In this document: positions 1 to 7,279 of the stretch, one piece after another | Position numbering within the stretch: position 1 is the first letter of the stretch | How the letters are laid out: every line of letters begins with the position of its first letter | Assembly (NCBI GenBank): GCA_002030045.1 | Contig: LQBI01000032.1 | Coordinates: 62,001 to 126,000, forward strand | DNA: 64,000 nt | From: Candidatus Aegiribacteria sp. MLS_C | Lineage (GTDB): Bacteria; Fermentibacterota; Fermentibacteria; Fermentibacterales; JCC-6 | Direction of reading: 5' to 3' | The notes under the pieces: generated by a model | Databases searched by the model: none | The model's input: only the letters and a program-made list of their open reading frames with translations | What the model was told of the DNA's origin: nothing | Program-made: the position numbers and the translations under genes

Positions 1-783
1 AGCCATCAGACGCCCCAGCTGACCGTCCACCCAGGCAATCTCCCCGTCGTATAGACCTTCAAGACGGTTGCGACTGCCGGTATCGGCCACTGCGCCCTCC
101 TCCGTGAATTTCCAGAAGCCGATTTCCCTTTCCAGTCCTCCGTCCCCTTCCAGTCCTCCGTCCCTTTCCGAACCTCCGGTTCCGTAAAGGGTGTCGAAGG
201 GACGGGGAGGGTCATAGGGGTCGTGGGGATCGAAGAGGTGGACGACAAGGAGGAAGGGCCGGTCATCGGGCACCCGCTGCAGCCATCTGATAGCGCTGCT
301 CACCGTGCTGTCGGCCTTCCCGTTGCCGTCGTCCCTGCATTCGAAGAGGTCGAAGCCCCTATGAAAACCGAAATCTCCGCTCAGGAGGTAGACGTTGAAG
401 AAGCCCGCCGTGGCGTAGCCGTTGTCGTTCATCACCATGGCCAGCAGGGGCATCTCCGGGTCCATTCCGAAGACCCTTCCGGTGGGAACGTCCATTCCGG
501 CACCGTGGGAAACGGGGGTCTGACCGCTCATGATGCTGGCGGTGGCGGGAAGTGTCCAGGAGGACTGGGCGGTCACGTTCTCCATCATGACACCCGCTTC
601 CGCAAGGCTGTCCAGCACAGGCGAGGTATCCCTCCGGTAACCGTAGCAGGAGAGATGGTCGGCCCTGAGGGTGTCGATGATGACCAGCACTACGGAGGGC
701 CTTTCGACTCCCCTCGTGCAGGATGCCGTCGCAGTCAGGACGATGGCGGCGAGGACGAGCCCCGGCAGTCGCGGGTATCTCAT
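1..783 (-). CDS. Sulfatase-like (alkaline phosphatase superfamily) lipoprotein, partial
   Basis: The gene reads leftwards off base 1, so only the first 261 codons are visible; the ORF track misses it for lack of a stop. The ATG at 783 overlaps the stop of the SH3 gene (ATGA), so the two are translationally coupled. The N-terminus is a lipoprotein signal with lipobox TASC (Cys22). VVLVIIDTLRADHLSCYGY is the usual metal-binding start of sulfatases, followed by SSWTLPATASIMSGQTP and LLVVHLFDPHDPYDPP. The position normally held by the formylglycine Cys or Ser (C/S-x-P-x-R) is Thr here and the Arg is absent, so it may be a phospho- or phosphonate-type hydrolase or transferase rather than a true sulfatase. 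Family is clear; substrate unknown. Confidence 0.85.
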   Translation of the reverse strand, partial: MRYPRLPGLVLAAIVLTATASCTRGVERPSVVLVIIDTLRADHLSCYGYRRDTSPVLDSLAEAGVMMENVTAQSSWTLPATASIMSGQTPVSHGAGMDVPTGRVFGMDPEMPLLAMVMNDNGYATAGFFNVYLLSGDFGFHRGFDLFECRDDGNGKADSTVSSAIRWLQRVPDDRPFLLVVHLFDPHDPYDPPRPFDTLYGTGGSERDGGLEGDGGLEREIGFWKFTEEGAVADTGSRNRLEGLYDGEIAWVDGQLGRLMA

Positions 784-1100
784 GGCAGCTCCGTTCCGGT
801 GGTAAGCGGCGCGTATATCCAGGCGAACAGGGACCTCTCGGGAATGTAAACCCTGTACCAGTCCTCCAGTCCCCCGGTCACCCGCAGCGAGTCCCCCGTC
901 ACGGCACGGCCGAGGATCTCGTACTCCGTTCCCGGCCCCGCCCGGAGGTTGACCACGCCGCCGGTGACGGTGACCGTCTCCCAGGGGGTTTGCACCTGGG
1001 CCTCCGGGGTCGGCACTCCGGTATCCACCGCCGCGCCGCTGCCGCAGCCGGCCGGGATGGCCATCGAGAGGGGAGCCAGGATCCTGCAGATCCTCAGCAA
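780..1100 (-). CDS. Small SH3-domain lipoprotein
   Basis: Start set at the TTG at 1100: GGAGG lies six bases upstream, and the TTG overlaps the stop of the IspH-UbiA gene. The much longer track ORF (to 1466) runs back through that gene in another frame and is not real upstream of 1100. The 106-residue product has a short signal peptide with lipobox-like IPAGC, then a bacterial SH3 domain (VNLRAGPGTEYEILGRAVTG, ending WYRVYIPERSLFAWIYAPL). Such domains commonly bind cell-wall peptides. It sits between the IspH-UbiA gene and the sulfatase-like gene with overlaps on both sides, so the three form one operon. Confidence 0.8.
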   Translation of the reverse strand: MLRICRILAPLSMAIPAGCGSGAAVDTGVPTPEAQVQTPWETVTVTGGVVNLRAGPGTEYEILGRAVTGDSLRVTGGLEDWYRVYIPERSLFAWIYAPLTTGTELP

Positions 1101-2818
1101 CTGCCGCCTCCGGCCAGCAGCATCAGTCCGGGCAGGATCCCTGCTGCGAAGAGGCTCCCGTCGGCCAGTGTCCTCTTGGCCAGCTCGGATGGGAAAGGCA
1201 CTCTTCCCAGAATGAAGAAACCCGCCGCCAGGGTCAGCAGACCGGGCATGAACAGCAGCGTGGCGGTACCCAGGCGGCCGGTGAGGGTCCCTGCGGCAAG
1301 CAGCAGCCCGGCGGCGGCGAAGCAGGTCCAGAAAAGGAACACGCTCCTTGCCCTTCCGGCATGGATGGGAATGGTGTCCATACCCATCAGGGCGTCCCCC
1401 TGGAGATCTACAAGGTCCGCCAGGAGGCACCGTCCGAGGAAGAGGAAGAAGAGCATTCCGGCCCACAGGAGCGTCCCGGTATGGAATCCCGATGCTGTGT
1501 AGCCGGGCAGGAAAGCGAGAAGGAAGGACCAGGCGCCTGCGAACATAAGGTCCCGGGATCCTGGAAGGGTTCGAAGGCCCCTGAACGGGTACACCCTTCG
1601 CATCAGGGGTACGGAGTAGAGCAGGAAGGCTGCCAGCATCAGTCCCAGGACCAGGGACCAGAGTGCTCCCAGCGTGAACGAAACAGCCAGGGACGAGGCG
1701 AATGCCCCTACTGAAAGCCAGGTGAGGAGCCTTGAATGGTCCCTGAGGAATTCCTGCCTTCCCAGGCCGGATGGATGGGAATAGCCGGACTCCAGTACCG
1801 AGGTCAGCAGGTGCGCGGCGAACAGGAAGAGCGATGCGCAGAGAGTCCTGAACACCCAGCGTTCCAGGGACATCACGCAGGCTCCCGCCGCCCCCAGGGC
1901 GAATGTGACGGGCAATACGTGGAAATTGCCGTAAACGGCGTTCTGAAGGAACCGTCTGACCCTTCCTATCCTGAGACGGCCGCCCTGTATCTCCAGGAGC
2001 CTCTCACGGACCTTGCGTATGCTCCAGCTGGGAGTGGAGGCGCCGGCTGTCAGGAGGACGTTCTCGTAACGGCGCATCTCGTTCCCGTCCAGATCGTCCT
2101 GTGTCTCCACGTGGAATGCCGGAAGACCCTGTTCCCGGGCTATCTCCGCCAGCCTCGCGGTGTTGGCGCTGTTGCGTCCCCCCACCACCACCACGCAGTC
2201 GGCCTTTACGCAGAGACGGCGCAGCTCCTCCTGCCTGAGACTGGTGGAATTGCAGATGGTGCAGGAGTATTCCAGGTCGGGGTACGCCTCCTCCATCCTC
2301 TTCCTGGTCCTCTCCCAGGTCTCGGTGTTCTGGGTGGTCTGCGACAGGAGGAAGGGTCTGTGCAGTTCCCCCAGCGAACCGACCTCCTCAGGGCCTGTTA
2401 TCACCCTTGCCCTGCCCCCTCCGTATGAGACGATGCATCTGACCTCCTGGTGATCGGGATCCCCAAGGACCACCACGTCGCAGCCTTCACCCGCCTTCTT
2501 CCATGCCAGTGCCAGGGCCCTTCCCACCCTTGGACAGGTGAGGTCCCTGATGGCGATGGGAAGCTCGCACAGTTCCCTCCGCCTCTCCAGCGTTGTCCCG
2601 TGGGTCCGGAGGAAGAGCGTTCCGCTTCCCATCGACTCGGGATGGTCGCAGAGCCTGACCCCCCTGTCCTCCAGTGCCTGGATGACCTGGGGATTGTGAA
2701 CCAGCTGGCCGTAGACTGCGTAGGGCTCGCCGCCCCGCCTGAGTTCCGCCAGGACCATGTCCACGGCCCTGCGGACGCCCCAGCAGAATCCCGCCGTCCT
2801 GGCGGTCATGACACCCAA
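1094..2818 (-). CDS. IspH (HMBPP reductase) fused to a UbiA-type membrane prenyltransferase
   Basis: Residues 1-285 are IspH, the [4Fe-4S] enzyme that makes IPP and DMAPP in the MEP pathway. The three cluster cysteines are visible (Cys12 in GFCWGVRRA, Cys95 in DLTCPRV, Cys189 in CTICNST), as are His41 (LVHNP), His74 (RTHGTT) and a Glu in DHQEV. Residues about 290-574 form eight or nine membrane segments and carry the second UbiA aspartate motif, DLVDLQGDALMGMDTIP. The first UbiA aspartate motif is not recognisable, the equivalent loop being HLLTSVLESGYSH. No stop or frame change separates the parts, so this is a single 574-residue protein. Downstream are the SH3 and sulfatase-like lipoproteins. 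The IspH assignment is firm; the activity of the UbiA half is uncertain. Confidence 0.9.
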   Translation of the reverse strand: MGVMTARTAGFCWGVRRAVDMVLAELRRGGEPYAVYGQLVHNPQVIQALEDRGVRLCDHPESMGSGTLFLRTHGTTLERRRELCELPIAIRDLTCPRVGRALALAWKKAGEGCDVVVLGDPDHQEVRCIVSYGGGRARVITGPEEVGSLGELHRPFLLSQTTQNTETWERTRKRMEEAYPDLEYSCTICNSTSLRQEELRRLCVKADCVVVVGGRNSANTARLAEIAREQGLPAFHVETQDDLDGNEMRRYENVLLTAGASTPSWSIRKVRERLLEIQGGRLRIGRVRRFLQNAVYGNFHVLPVTFALGAAGACVMSLERWVFRTLCASLFLFAAHLLTSVLESGYSHPSGLGRQEFLRDHSRLLTWLSVGAFASSLAVSFTLGALWSLVLGLMLAAFLLYSVPLMRRVYPFRGLRTLPGSRDLMFAGAWSFLLAFLPGYTASGFHTGTLLWAGMLFFLFLGRCLLADLVDLQGDALMGMDTIPIHAGRARSVFLFWTCFAAAGLLLAAGTLTGRLGTATLLFMPGLLTLAAGFFILGRVPFPSELAKRTLADGSLFAAGILPGLMLLAGGGSC

Positions 2819-2848
2819 GACTGTCCTCTCCCATCTTCAGGCTACGAA

Positions 2849-2886
2849 TGAATAAAGAAAGAGGGCGGCGGAATGCCGCCGCCCTC
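2849..2886 (-). terminator. Rho-independent terminator after the 2907-3533 gene
   Basis: A perfect 11-bp inverted repeat (GAGGGCGGCGG, 4-base loop, CCGCCGCCCTC) lies 20 bases past the stop of the secreted-protein gene. On the minus strand it is followed by a T-rich run, TTTCTTTATT. It closes the single-gene unit that starts at the promoter near 3600 and separates it from ispH. Confidence 0.88.
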
Positions 2887-2906
2887 CCTCGAGGCTCGTC
2901 AGGCTG

Positions 2907-3533
2907 CTACCTGTAGAGACCCTTGATGGCGCCCCAGCTCTCGCTTTCGAGAGCAAGTGAGCCTTCAGCCCTGAAGAAGACGTCGATGTCTTCCGATACG
3001 GGGATGAAGGGATCCCAGAGGATCCAGTCCTGGCTGCCGAAGGTATGCACCTCACCGGTGAAGTTGCTGAACTCGTCGTAGAGAGCCGACGGGTAACCGG
3101 TGGAGGAGTACATGGTGGTGTTGGATACCATCCAGAAGTCCGCTTCGCAGGTGACCGGGGTGGAGTAGTTTATGATCACCGGAGCGAAGTGGAGTGCGGT
3201 GGCGTCGTCAGCGGCCAGCTGGGAAACGGGCATGGCAACGTCGCCGTTCCAGAGTTCGAGGCTTATCTGGTCGGTGTCCCAGGGCAGGCTCGAATGATGG
3301 TAGAACCACCACTCGGTCCAGTCGCATTCGAAGCTACTGGCACCGGGCATGAAGTCGGTGATGTCGAACCAGCAGCCCACGTAGGCCACGCCGCCGTAGA
3401 TCCAGTGGGGCGTACCGTCGTCGTACTGGAGCAGGTCGTCGGTGCCCGTGCCAGGAAGACCCTCGACCCTGACATTGTCAAGGGCGAAGGAAGCAGCAGC
3501 TGCAAGAGCAAGTACTATAAGTACCTTCTTCAT
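2907..3533 (-). CDS. Secreted protein of unknown function with a conserved-looking C-terminal tail
   Basis: The start is the ATG at 3533, preceded by AAGGAG at six bases; the track's GTG two codons earlier overlaps that site. The 208-residue product opens with a signal peptide (MKKVLIVLALAAAASFA) and is otherwise rich in Asp, Trp, Tyr and Phe. No catalytic motif is seen. It looks like an all-beta secreted protein. The last residues, SWGAIKGLYR, resemble a short basic C-terminal tag of the kind used for sorting in envelope proteins, but that is inference. It is a monocistronic unit with a strong promoter and a strong terminator, so it may be abundantly expressed. No family recognised. Confidence 0.8.
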   Translation of the reverse strand: MKKVLIVLALAAAASFALDNVRVEGLPGTGTDDLLQYDDGTPHWIYGGVAYVGCWFDITDFMPGASSFECDWTEWWFYHHSSLPWDTDQISLELWNGDVAMPVSQLAADDATALHFAPVIINYSTPVTCEADFWMVSNTTMYSSTGYPSALYDEFSNFTGEVHTFGSQDWILWDPFIPVSEDIDVFFRAEGSLALESESWGAIKGLYR

Positions 3534-3587
3534 GAGCACTCCTTTCTTTCATGGTTGGTTACTACTGAGATTACTGGCATCACAGCA

Positions 3588-3616
3588 AGTATGCAAGGGG
3601 CGGAAATTGCTGTCAA
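3588..3616 (-). promoter_or_regulatory. Sigma-70-type promoter for the 2907-3533 gene
   Basis: On the minus strand a perfect -35 (TTGACA, 3611-3616) is followed by a 17-base spacer and CATACT (3588-3593). The -35 overlaps the last codons of uvrB. The predicted transcript has a 5' leader of about 50 bases before the AAGGAG site. Confidence 0.8.
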
Positions 3617-5616
3617 GGCCGTTTTCCATGTCCGTTAACGTTCATGTCGGACTCGATCCTTCTCATTGCGTCCCTGTATTTTGCGGCGCTCTCGAAATCC
3701 AGCTTCTCGGCGCACTCCAGCATTCTTCTTTCGAGGAACACCAGGGCCTCCCCGTCGGTTCCCGGCATGCCCTCCATGAGGTCTTCCTTCTCCTCACGCG
3801 GACGGAAGACGTCGGCTATGCTGGTGGCCCTCATTATCTCGTCCCTGGACTTCCTTATGCCCTCCGGAGTTATTCCGTGCTCCTCGTTGTACCGAAGCTG
3901 TATGGCCCTTCTTCTGGAGGTCTCCCCGATGGCGTACTCCATGGAATCGGTCACCCTGTCGGCGTACAGTATCACCCTGCCGGCCATGTTCCTTGCCGCC
4001 CTGCCGGCGGTCTGCACCAGGCTGGTCCTGGACCTGAGGAAACCCTCCTTGTCGGCGTCCAGTATGGCCACAAGGGAGACTTCCGGCAGGTCCAGGCCCT
4101 CCCGCAGCAGGTTGACCCCTACCAGGACGTCGAAATCGGCCAGTCTCAGTTCCCTGAGTATGGACACCCTCTCAAGGGCGTCCACCTCGCTGTGGACGTA
4201 CCTGGCGCTGATGCCGAGATCCTGGAGGTAGGAGGTGAGCTCCTCCGCCATCTTCTTGGTGAGGGTCGTTACCAGCACCCTGCCGGAACGGTCCACGGCC
4301 TCCCTTATTCCGGAGACCAGGTCGTCCACCTGGGTGGCCGCCGGACGGACCTCCATCTCCGGGTCCACCAGTCCTGTCGGCCTCACTATCTGCTGCACCA
4401 CTCCGGCGGACCTCTCCAGTTCGTACTCGGCGGGAGTCGCGGACATGCAGATCTTCCGGCCCGTTATTTCCACGAACTCCTCCAGGTAGAGGGGGCGGTT
4501 GTCCAGGGCGGACGGAAGCCGGAAGCCGTTCTCGACCAGGGTCTCCTTCCGCGACCTGTCACCCCTGTACATGGCGGCCAGCTGAGGAATGGTACGATGG
4601 GACTCGTCAATGAACACCAGCATGTCCCTTCCTCGGTAGTAGTCTATCAGGCAGGCGGGCCGTTCCCCCTCGGCCCTTCCCGAGAGATGGCGGCTGTAGT
4701 TCTCTATACCGCTGCAGTAGCCGGTCTCCGCCAGCAGCTCGATGTCGTACCTCGTCCTGGTCTCGAGTCTCTGGGCCTCCAGCAGCTTGCCCCTGGACCT
4801 GAACCAGGCCAGCCGCTCCTCCAGCTCCCTCTCTATCCTTCCGATGGCCAGGTTCAGTTCCGTCTCCGAGGTCACGAAGTGCCTGGCGGGATAGATGAAG
4901 ACCTCCTCCAGGTCCTCCAGCACCGCTCCGGTCAGGTGGTCTATACGACGAATGCAGTCCACGGTGCTTCCGAAGAAATCCACCCTGAGGGCCATGCTGC
5001 CGTAGGCCGGGACGACGTCCACCACGTCGCCCCTGACCCTGAACCTGCCCCTCGTGAGCGCGATGTCGTTCCTGGAGTAGCGCATCTCCACCAGGTCCAT
5101 CATGAAGCGACCCCTGTCCATGCCCATGCCCCTCTTCAGGTGCAGCATGCCCGAGGCGAAGGTGTCGGGATTCCCGAGGCCGTAGATGCAGCTCACGGAA
5201 GCCACCACTATCACGTCCCTGCGGGAGAGGAGCGACGCGCTGGCCCTGAGCCTGAGCCTGTCGAGTTCCTCGTTGAGGTCCGCGTCCTTCTCGATGAAGG
5301 TGTCGGTGGTGGGAATGTAGGCCTCCGGCTGGTAGTAGTCGTAGTAGCTCACGAAATATTCGACGGCGGCGTCGGGGAAGAAACCCCGCAGCTCGCTGTA
5401 GAGCTGCGCCGCCAGTGTCTTGTTGTGGCTCACCACAAGCACCGGACTGTCCATGGCCTCTATGACTCCGGCCATGGTGAAGGTCTTCCCGGAACCGGTG
5501 ACGCCCAGGAGGGTCTGCCACATGTCGCCGTCCCTGAGACCTCGGATGAGGGAATCGATTGCCTTCGGCTGGTCCCCCGCCGGTCCGAAGTCGCTCACCA
5601 GCCGGAAGAGCGGCAT
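3613..5616 (-). CDS. uvrB: Excinuclease ABC subunit B
   Basis: UvrB is the damage-verifying helicase of nucleotide excision repair, loaded by UvrA and used by UvrC. The 667-residue length is normal. Visible are the Walker A (GVTGSGKT, residues 38-45), the DNA-inserting beta-hairpin (YYDYYQPEAY, 91-100), helicase motifs such as LVGVNLLREGLDLPEV, and a C-terminal UVR domain (CAEKLDFESAAKYRDAM) for UvrC contact. The start directly follows the pheT stop with AAGGG upstream, so uvrB is the last gene of pheS-pheT-uvrB. Neither uvrA nor uvrC is in the window. Confidence 0.97.
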   Translation of the reverse strand: MPLFRLVSDFGPAGDQPKAIDSLIRGLRDGDMWQTLLGVTGSGKTFTMAGVIEAMDSPVLVVSHNKTLAAQLYSELRGFFPDAAVEYFVSYYDYYQPEAYIPTTDTFIEKDADLNEELDRLRLRASASLLSRRDVIVVASVSCIYGLGNPDTFASGMLHLKRGMGMDRGRFMMDLVEMRYSRNDIALTRGRFRVRGDVVDVVPAYGSMALRVDFFGSTVDCIRRIDHLTGAVLEDLEEVFIYPARHFVTSETELNLAIGRIERELEERLAWFRSRGKLLEAQRLETRTRYDIELLAETGYCSGIENYSRHLSGRAEGERPACLIDYYRGRDMLVFIDESHRTIPQLAAMYRGDRSRKETLVENGFRLPSALDNRPLYLEEFVEITGRKICMSATPAEYELERSAGVVQQIVRPTGLVDPEMEVRPAATQVDDLVSGIREAVDRSGRVLVTTLTKKMAEELTSYLQDLGISARYVHSEVDALERVSILRELRLADFDVLVGVNLLREGLDLPEVSLVAILDADKEGFLRSRTSLVQTAGRAARNMAGRVILYADRVTDSMEYAIGETSRRRAIQLRYNEEHGITPEGIRKSRDEIMRATSIADVFRPREEKEDLMEGMPGTDGEALVFLERRMLECAEKLDFESAAKYRDAMRRIESDMNVNGHGKRP

Positions 5617-7278
5617 TCAGCCCTTGAGGCAGTCGAGCCTGAGTTCGAAGGCGGAGGCAGGCCTTGCGATCCCCCATGCCTCCAGCACCGCGGGATGGAC
5701 CTCGCCCACGGTTCCCGAGACGCACCCGTCCAGCATCACGGCGGCGGCCCTTCCGGGGACGAACCTCGGGTCCTCCACCGGTGTGAGCGACAGCTCGATG
5801 TCCCTGGAGCGGCACAGGTGGCCGAGGACGGAGTGCACGTCGCCGAAATCAGCATCGTTCCCGCAGACCAGGCAGGCGATCATGACCTCCGTGGCGCAGG
5901 AACCGTCGCCGGCGGCGGTGAGCACCTCGCCTGATTCGAAGGTCCTGTGCGGGTAGGAAGCGTGAGCGCTGGCACTCTCGACCTCAAGCAGCCCCGGGAG
6001 CAGCGAATTCCTCACCACGCCGTACTCCCTGGTCATGGGATTGGATATGGCGACGGGAGGTTCGGGAGTCCCGGTCATGTCCAGGACCTTCTCCATGCTG
6101 GTGAGCACCGGACGGAGGACCTCCTCGAACCCTGCCCCCACCATCAGCAGCCTTACGGAATCGGCGAGTTCCTCCACCGGCGCGCTCCTTCCCCTGGTGA
6201 AGGACTCCGGGAGGAGCGGCTGGAAAGAACCCAGACCCAGGGATATCGCGATGTCCTCTATCATGTCCACCTGGTGGATGCCGTCGCGGCGGTATGGAGG
6301 CAGGACGCCCAGAACTGTGGTCCCTTCGACCCGGACCGAAGCGTAGTCCATGGCCCTGAGGGCTTCCACGACTCTGGACGCGGACAGATCGGTCCCCAGG
6401 ACCGACCGTATCCTGCCGAGGGTCGTCTCCATGGAATCTGCGAAGATGACCGGACACCCGCCTGTCTCACCGGAATGGCCGTCCGGATAGACGACCCTCA
6501 GGGGAGCTATGGATGACCCCCTGTCCTCCAGGTTGCACGCCAGTATCGTCGCCGTGAGCTGTACCGTCTCCCAGTCGGTGCCCGTTACCTCGCAGAAGAG
6601 CCGGCTGTCCCCGGGCCTGACCCTTCCCGTTGTCTGGCTGTTCAGTATCGGGGGGAACGAAAGCACGGCACCCCGGGCATCCTGAAGGACCGGGTAGTAC
6701 TCCGCCCCCTCCAGGATATGGGCGTAGGTGCGGCCGGTCTCGGTTTCCCCCAGTATCTCGGAGAGGGTCATCTCCTTATCCTCGCCCAGCGGTACGAATG
6801 AGACGTCGGGCTCCGCGGCCCGGTAACGCACCGGGAACTCGATCTCGTCCAGCCTGTAGAAACCGGCGCCGGCGGTGGTCCTGTTCCTTCCGAAGGAGGC
6901 AGCCAGCTTCTCCTGGACGTCTATGAGAGCTTCCAGTCCCGACCGGTCCGGCGCCCATCCGCAGGCGGTGAATGCGGCGACGAAGGGCCGCACCTGCTCC
7001 AGGGCCCCGTCCACGATCATCTCCGCGGCCGGTTGCGGAAGCCGTGCAAGGTGTTCCTCGGGTCCGCTTGAGTAACACCTCAGGGCCCTGGCCACTCCCT
7101 CAACGCACCAGAGGTCCGGCCGGTTGGTGTCGTTCAGTTCCAGCTTGAGCCTGTCCCCCCCGGAGGAATCCACCTCCCCCTTGACCAGCGAGAGCATCGC
7201 CGCCAGTTCATCGTCACCGGGATCGTCCATCCCGGCCATCCTGAACAGGTCCTCCCTGCTCACCTCTATCTTGGGCAA
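5617..7278 (-). CDS. pheT: Phenylalanyl-tRNA synthetase beta subunit, archaeal/eukaryotic type
   Basis: This is the beta chain of PheRS, which charges tRNA-Phe with phenylalanine. At 553 residues it is far shorter than the usual bacterial beta chain of about 800 and lacks the N-terminal EMAP-like and C-terminal anticodon-binding parts. YRRDGIHQVDMIEDIAISLG matches the archaeal/eukaryotic B5 region. Start is a TTG at 7278, one base below the pheS stop, with GGGGGA upstream, so it is coupled to pheS. The C-terminus carries the usual catalytic-like fold end (GTVGEVHPAVLEAWGI). Its partner is also of the archaeal type, so the pair was probably inherited or transferred together. Confidence 0.94.
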   Translation of the reverse strand: MPKIEVSREDLFRMAGMDDPGDDELAAMLSLVKGEVDSSGGDRLKLELNDTNRPDLWCVEGVARALRCYSSGPEEHLARLPQPAAEMIVDGALEQVRPFVAAFTACGWAPDRSGLEALIDVQEKLAASFGRNRTTAGAGFYRLDEIEFPVRYRAAEPDVSFVPLGEDKEMTLSEILGETETGRTYAHILEGAEYYPVLQDARGAVLSFPPILNSQTTGRVRPGDSRLFCEVTGTDWETVQLTATILACNLEDRGSSIAPLRVVYPDGHSGETGGCPVIFADSMETTLGRIRSVLGTDLSASRVVEALRAMDYASVRVEGTTVLGVLPPYRRDGIHQVDMIEDIAISLGLGSFQPLLPESFTRGRSAPVEELADSVRLLMVGAGFEEVLRPVLTSMEKVLDMTGTPEPPVAISNPMTREYGVVRNSLLPGLLEVESASAHASYPHRTFESGEVLTAAGDGSCATEVMIACLVCGNDADFGDVHSVLGHLCRSRDIELSLTPVEDPRFVPGRAAAVMLDGCVSGTVGEVHPAVLEAWGIARPASAFELRLDCLKG

Positions 7279-7279
7279 G

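Noticed and set aside
3442-5934. 830-codon plus-strand ORF over uvrB
   Set aside because: Antisense shadow of uvrB and pheT, made open by high GC. The protein is His/Gly/Pro/Val-rich with no domain.
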